Assembly (NCBI RefSeq): GCF_000993825.1
Contig: NZ_CP011114.1
Coordinates: 2,232,001-2,296,000 of the forward strand
Direction: 5' to 3'
From: Paenibacillus durus ATCC 35681
Lineage (GTDB): Bacteria; Bacillota; Bacilli; Paenibacillales; Paenibacillaceae
Length of the DNA: 64,000 nucleotides
Shown piece by piece: positions 60,664-64,000 of the stretch. A program made the translations under genes and the position numbers. Within the stretch, counting starts at the first letter, position 1. Each line of letters begins with the position of its first letter. The notes below the pieces were generated by a model that was given only the letters and a program-made list of their open reading frames with translations, searched no databases and was not told the DNA's origin.

Positions 60664-61520
60664 GTAGTCAGCAGCGGTTTAAGCTCGTCAATCACTCCCT
60701 GAAGCTGGGACGAGCATTGCTCGTACAGCTTTTTGGTGTCCTTATTATTAGCGGACAGTCCGAACAGTTCCAAATCGGCTTCGCATTTTTTCAACAGGGC
60801 GTATAGCTCCGGCTTCTCCTGCGGCTGAGGGACTTGAGCATTATCTGCATACAAATCGACAGTCAGATCCCCGTAGGCATCGACTTGGCCCAAGTAAATG
60901 TCCTGCAAGTTAAGCTCCTGCTTCTCAAGCTCATCCAGCAGCCACTTTGGAGTCTTCCCCATCATATCAAGCGCTTCAGGCATCAATTTTCCGTCCATAA
61001 TGACAGCCTGGGTTTCTTTTTCCGGAGCCACCTTAATTCCCAGATGCTTCGCAGTAAGCGGTTGATTCTCGCGAGTCAGCAGCACATTGATCTCTCCGCT
61101 TGACTCCATAATTGCAAACTCCACATCGGCCACCTTGAATACGTCCTTTCCCCGCAGCATTTCCAGCAGCTCGTCCGTCGTCAGACGCTCTTTTTTCATA
61201 TTCTCTTCGAGGATCTTGCCGTCCTTGATCAGCACAGTCGCTTTAAAATCGATAAAGTCTCTGGCTCTCTTGCTCTTGAGCTGCAGAAATTCGATTCCAA
61301 AAGAAATAACGGTCCATACCAGAATCGCGATCATACCCAGATGCCAGTGCTTATCCGTATCCATCGAGACGTAAGCTGCCAAACTGCCAAGCGTAATCCC
61401 CGTAATATATTCGAAAAAAGAAAGCTGGGATACCTGTCTTTTGCCAAGCATCTTTGTTAACAGAAAAAGTACGACCACCGCGAACATGGTCCGAAAAATA
61501 ACCTCCAGCCAAGTTGGCAT
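60660..61520 (-). CDS. DUF421 membrane protein fused to a DUF1657 domain
   Basis: A 286-residue protein. Three N-terminal membrane helices (about 6-85, MLGKRQVSQLSFFEYITGIT between) and the two-part DUF421 cytosolic domain (about 88-222) are followed by a Gln/Pro linker. The C-terminal 45 residues (about 236-281; LYALLKKCEADLELFGLSA) align with the free DUF1657 protein at 61725-61931. ATG at 61520 follows GAGGAGGGCG. In Bacillaceae, DUF421 and DUF1657 genes accompany spoVA2mob operons; neither domain has a known biochemical role. Confidence 0.85.
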   Translation of the reverse strand: MPTWLEVIFRTMFAVVVLFLLTKMLGKRQVSQLSFFEYITGITLGSLAAYVSMDTDKHWHLGMIAILVWTVISFGIEFLQLKSKRARDFIDFKATVLIKDGKILEENMKKERLTTDELLEMLRGKDVFKVADVEFAIMESSGEINVLLTRENQPLTAKHLGIKVAPEKETQAVIMDGKLMPEALDMMGKTPKWLLDELEKQELNLQDIYLGQVDAYGDLTVDLYADNAQVPQPQEKPELYALLKKCEADLELFGLSANNKDTKKLYEQCSSQLQGVIDELKPLLTT

Positions 61521-61681
61521 TTGAGCGCCCTCCTCATTGTTTCTTGGTGTTCTTAACAAGTTCATTATTTCTCGGGGCTTGCAAAACTATGCGAAAATGT
61601 CCCGTTGCTGTTTCTGTCCTAACAAAACACCGACCGGTGAATAAATGCTGCCTAAAGAGCAAATATTAGTGAACGGCTCAT

Positions 61682-61707
61682 TACATTACGCCAATACATT
61701 ACGCCAA
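61682..61707. repeat. Tandem duplication of TACATTACGCCAA
   Basis: Two perfect adjacent copies of a 13-bp unit immediately upstream of the DUF1657 ribosome binding site. May affect its leader or promoter. Confidence 0.85.
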
Positions 61708-61724
61708 CACAGGAGGAATTAACA

Positions 61725-61931
61725 ATGACTGTAGCTTCCGATGTAAAAACTTGCCTTTCATCACTGAAAAGCGCTCAAGCCAGCCTTGAACAGTTCGCAC
61801 TGAGCACTCAAAATCAGCAAGCCAAAACACTGTTCACTAGTGCCGCGCAGCAAACTCAGCAAATCGTACAACAAGTGGAAAGCCGGGTTCAGGACCTGGA
61901 AAATGAAGAGCCACAATACAAAGGGTTTTAA
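61725..61931 (+). CDS. DUF1657 small protein
   Basis: A 68-residue helical protein (TVASDVKTCLSSLKSAQASL) of the DUF1657 family. ATG is 7 bases after AGGAGG. Divergent from the DUF421-DUF1657 fusion. The family is linked with spore germination and heat-resistance operons; no spoVA or yhcN genes are in the window. Confidence 0.9.
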   Translation: MTVASDVKTCLSSLKSAQASLEQFALSTQNQQAKTLFTSAAQQTQQIVQQVESRVQDLENEEPQYKGF

Positions 61932-61940
61932 TAAAAAGGC

Positions 61941-61989
61941 AAAAGGCCTCATTCTCCACCGGTCAGTGGGGAGTGAGGCCTTTCTTTTC
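61941..61989 (+). terminator. Terminator of the DUF1657 gene
   Basis: AAAGGCCTCA/TGAGGCCTTT arms plus inner CTCC/GGAG pairing, then CTTTT. Usable in both directions. Confidence 0.85.
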
Positions 61990-62032
61990 GTTAGCTTACG
62001 ATCCACACCGGTCACCCGGCACATCCTCATTT

Positions 62033-63004
62033 TCATCCAAACTGCTTAAACTCCTGCAAAAATTTCTCGATATTCCCGTTCCATCTGTTGCCGCTCGCAT
62101 CCAGAAGCCCCAGCACACTCTTGATCGTCTTCAAAATTCTGCTGTCCCCCGTCCCGTTCTGCACCGCCTTTTCATAGGCTTGTCTTAGCTTGGGATCGAT
62201 GGTAGTTGGTTGCCCGCTCGTGCCATATTCATAGGCAGGTGTATTGTTGGAGCCGTAAAAGACGAACATCTCCATCAGTTGGAGCTTGTCTTTAACCGCA
62301 GCGGTGCGGTTGGACTTCGGGTACTGTTTTACAAAGGATTCCAGGGCAAGCGCCCGATTAATCAGCTCATCCCATGTAATGACAATGGCGGCATCGCTCA
62401 GGGCCGGCTTATTGGAATCGGCAGCCATCAGATCAATATAGGCGGCGATATCCTTCCCGATATAAGGCTTAAAGAATTTGAACCCCTCGTAATGCATTAC
62501 GGGGTAGTACATGCCTTCACTGGTCTCCAGCTTATAGCCGTAACCGTAAGATTCGGTCAATATGGCGCGAACGCCCGGATCTCTAATGGTGTTCAGCAAG
62601 CTGCTGTAGGTGAGTCCCGTTTGCAGCCCATTCTTGCGGACAGCAGCGTCAATTGCCTTCTGTACCTTCTCCGGAAAGAACTTCTCGGAAAAAGCGTTCA
62701 GTCTCGCCTTTTGCGCATTTTCGAGCTGAAGCACCATGACGGTTGCCCGCCAGGAATCGGCTCTTTTTATATTATTTAGTAAATAATTACGCGCCTGGAT
62801 TAAGCTTGTTGGCGTCTTTACCGAGTTTTTCAAATATTTCTGGAATTGGTTGTATACGCTTAAGCTTTGTTCGGCGGTTACAGCCGAAGCTGCCGATACG
62901 GAAGGGGCCAATGCCGCTGCGCCTACCCCGGAGCCCAAAGCGATCGCCAGACCGAGCAGCGCCCCTCTTTTTATTTTTGCGGATGTTGCAAGTAGAGTCT
63001 TCAT
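62033..63004 (-). CDS. Secreted protein of unknown function
   Basis: A 323-residue protein. It has a basic start, a hydrophobic core (ALLGLAIALGSGVGAAAL) and a likely cleavage after VSAAS (about 40), a Sec signal. The mature part is helical, with repeated hydrophobic spacing and many Lys/Tyr, and no cysteines or known catalytic motif. The start at 63004 (6 bases after AGAAGG) is preferred to 63010. Single-gene unit; its end faces the DUF1657 terminator. Confidence 0.7.
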   Translation of the reverse strand: MKTLLATSAKIKRGALLGLAIALGSGVGAAALAPSVSAASAVTAEQSLSVYNQFQKYLKNSVKTPTSLIQARNYLLNNIKRADSWRATVMVLQLENAQKARLNAFSEKFFPEKVQKAIDAAVRKNGLQTGLTYSSLLNTIRDPGVRAILTESYGYGYKLETSEGMYYPVMHYEGFKFFKPYIGKDIAAYIDLMAADSNKPALSDAAIVITWDELINRALALESFVKQYPKSNRTAAVKDKLQLMEMFVFYGSNNTPAYEYGTSGQPTTIDPKLRQAYEKAVQNGTGDSRILKTIKSVLGLLDASGNRWNGNIEKFLQEFKQFG

Positions 63005-63128
63005 GTTCATCCTTCTTTCTTAGTTGTTATGCTGTGTATTACCCTCTAGACGCGCACACGCCGCAATTTGTTGCAGCTGAACAGACAAGAAGCTTTCACG
63101 TTCGTTCTAGAACAGCTCCCATTTCGGC

Positions 63129-63160
63129 GAAAAGACCCCCGGCATTCCGCCGAGGGCCTT
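63129..63160 (-). terminator. Terminator of the MFS gene at the right edge
   Basis: CCCTCGGC/GCCGGGGG arms, then TCTTTTC on the minus strand. Confidence 0.7.
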
Positions 63161-63180
63161 TAGAACAGTTGGGATTTCGT

Positions 63181-64000
63181 TTAGTGCATAGAGCCTTCCT
63201 GCGGATGGCGGACGACAACACGCTTCAGGAAGAAAGCGATGACGAGACCGATAATGGTCAGTGCCGTAGCGAAGATAAAGGCGTGCTGAACCCCTTGAGT
63301 AAAAGCTGGAATCAGATGAACCGGGTCCTGCGGATTCTCCACGCTCTCCAGGTAACTTTTGGAGCCAGCCGTCATGATGCTGATGGCAAGCGCCGTGCCA
63401 ACAGCTCCGGCAACCTGCTGGAGCGTGTTCATAATGGCTGTGCCATGCGGATACAGCTCAAGCGGGAGCTGGTTAATACCGTTCGTCTGCGCCGGCATGA
63501 ACACCATCGATACGCCGATCATCAGCGCGCTGTGCAGCACAATCGTGAACGCAACCGAGGAAGCCGGGTTAATGTCCGCAAAGAGCCACAGCGTCGCTGC
63601 AACAATAATCAGACCCGGAATAACAAGCCACTTCGGCCCGAATTTATCGAACAGCCTGCCCATTAGCGGCGACATCAAGCCATTGATAAGTCCCCCCGGA
63701 AGCAGCATAAGCCCGGCCTTGAACGGACTAAACCCTTGTCCATTCTGAAGATACAGCGGAAGGATCAGCATGGCGGCCAGAATGACCATCATACAGATAA
63801 AAATCATCAGCAATCCAACGACAAACATCGGATACTTGAACGCGCGCAAATCCATCAGCGGCTGCTTCATCGTCAACTGGCGCCATACGAACAGCACCAG
63901 CGACACAACTCCGACGGCGATGGATATGAGCACTTTGGGATTGTTCCAGCCATCCGCTTCTCCTGCGCTGCTGAAGCCAAATACGACGCCGCCGAAGCCG
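63181..64000 (-). CDS. MFS transporter, DHA2 (EmrB/QacA) type, partial
   Basis: C-terminal 270 or so residues of a 14-helix drug:H+ antiporter; the frame is open to the window edge (GFGGVVFGFSSAGEADGWNN before the helix at MLISIAVG). Motif GVSMVFMPAQTNGINQLP and LPLYLQNGQGFSPFKAGLML are typical of the DHA2 group. The N-terminal half lies beyond 64000. Multidrug export is likely but not proven. Confidence 0.9.
   Translation of the reverse strand, partial: GFGGVVFGFSSAGEADGWNNPKVLISIAVGVVSLVLFVWRQLTMKQPLMDLRAFKYPMFVVGLLMIFICMMVILAAMLILPLYLQNGQGFSPFKAGLMLLPGGLINGLMSPLMGRLFDKFGPKWLVIPGLIIVAATLWLFADINPASSVAFTIVLHSALMIGVSMVFMPAQTNGINQLPLELYPHGTAIMNTLQQVAGAVGTALAISIMTAGSKSYLESVENPQDPVHLIPAFTQGVQHAFIFATALTIIGLVIAFFLKRVVVRHPQEGSMH

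Overview
The window looks like a chromosomal segment of a Gram-positive, spore-forming Bacillota of the Paenibacillus type. The evidence is near-perfect AAGGAGG-type ribosome binding sites, frequent TTG and GTG starts, roughly 50 percent GC, SacY/LicT-type RNA antitermination leaders, a LtaS-type enzyme, and DUF421/DUF1657 proteins associated with spores in Bacillaceae. No phage, plasmid or CRISPR signature is visible. No rRNA or tRNA gene was recognised.

Layout: 0-2.4 kb holds a MacAB-like efflux pair (ATPase cut by the window edge), a beta/gamma-crystallin protein and a small acidic protein. 2.4-10.6 kb is a sucrose/levan island: levB, two tandem levansucrase genes each behind its own RAT antiterminator leader, a PRD-type antiterminator, and a PTS EIIBC. 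10.7-15.9 kb has a broken HAD gene, a phosphodiesterase lipoprotein, a methyltransferase, cardiolipin synthase and a membrane protein. 15.9-18 kb is a NUDIX / YdcZ / Crp-Fnr / YdcZ operon. 18.2-21.4 kb encodes two radical SAM enzymes and a fused siroheme decarboxylase (heme d1 or alternative heme type). 21.7-28.2 kb has a LtaS-like enzyme and hutHUI. 28.5-31 kb has hisC, a HAD phosphatase and a GNAT. 31.3-35 kb is cysJI. 35-39.5 kb is a degraded zone with a membrane protein, an Sm-like small protein, a dead merR gene, a G-rich minisatellite and a transposase relic. 39.6-44 kb has mntH, an MFS pump, an ABC ATPase and an AraC regulator. 44.2-49.8 kb has thiD, an unusual IMP dehydrogenase and larC-larE-larB. 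49.8-52.7 kb has a MerR-controlled aldo/keto reductase and a LacD-like aldolase. 52.7-56.3 kb has a GntR-controlled ABC transporter and a phosphoesterase. 56.4-64 kb has an HxlR-controlled quinone reductase/SDR pair, hemerythrin, MFS pumps, an azlC relic, and a DUF421-DUF1657 fusion beside a free DUF1657.

Functional links: sucrose entering through the PTS would signal to the PRD antiterminator, which would open the RAT leaders of both levansucrase genes; levB then trims the levan. The levansucrase promoters share a second control element: two 7-bp half-sites exactly 45 bp apart, whose variable base changes in a compensating way between the copies. CysI needs siroheme, and the NirJ/AhbAB-like genes are siroheme-consuming, so both lie on the same cofactor branch. 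The Lar proteins build the nickel-pincer cofactor, but no LarA user enzyme is present.

The strongest leads are the covarying dyad of the levansucrase promoters, the antiterminator that lost both PRD2 histidines, the half-lost RAT leader of the PTS gene, the orphan NirJ1/NirJ2/NirDL set, the Tritrichomonas-like IMP dehydrogenase, the DUF421-DUF1657 fusion, and a dispersed expandable G-rich repeat. Starts were often moved from the longest reading frame to the one supported by a ribosome binding site; each entry says so.
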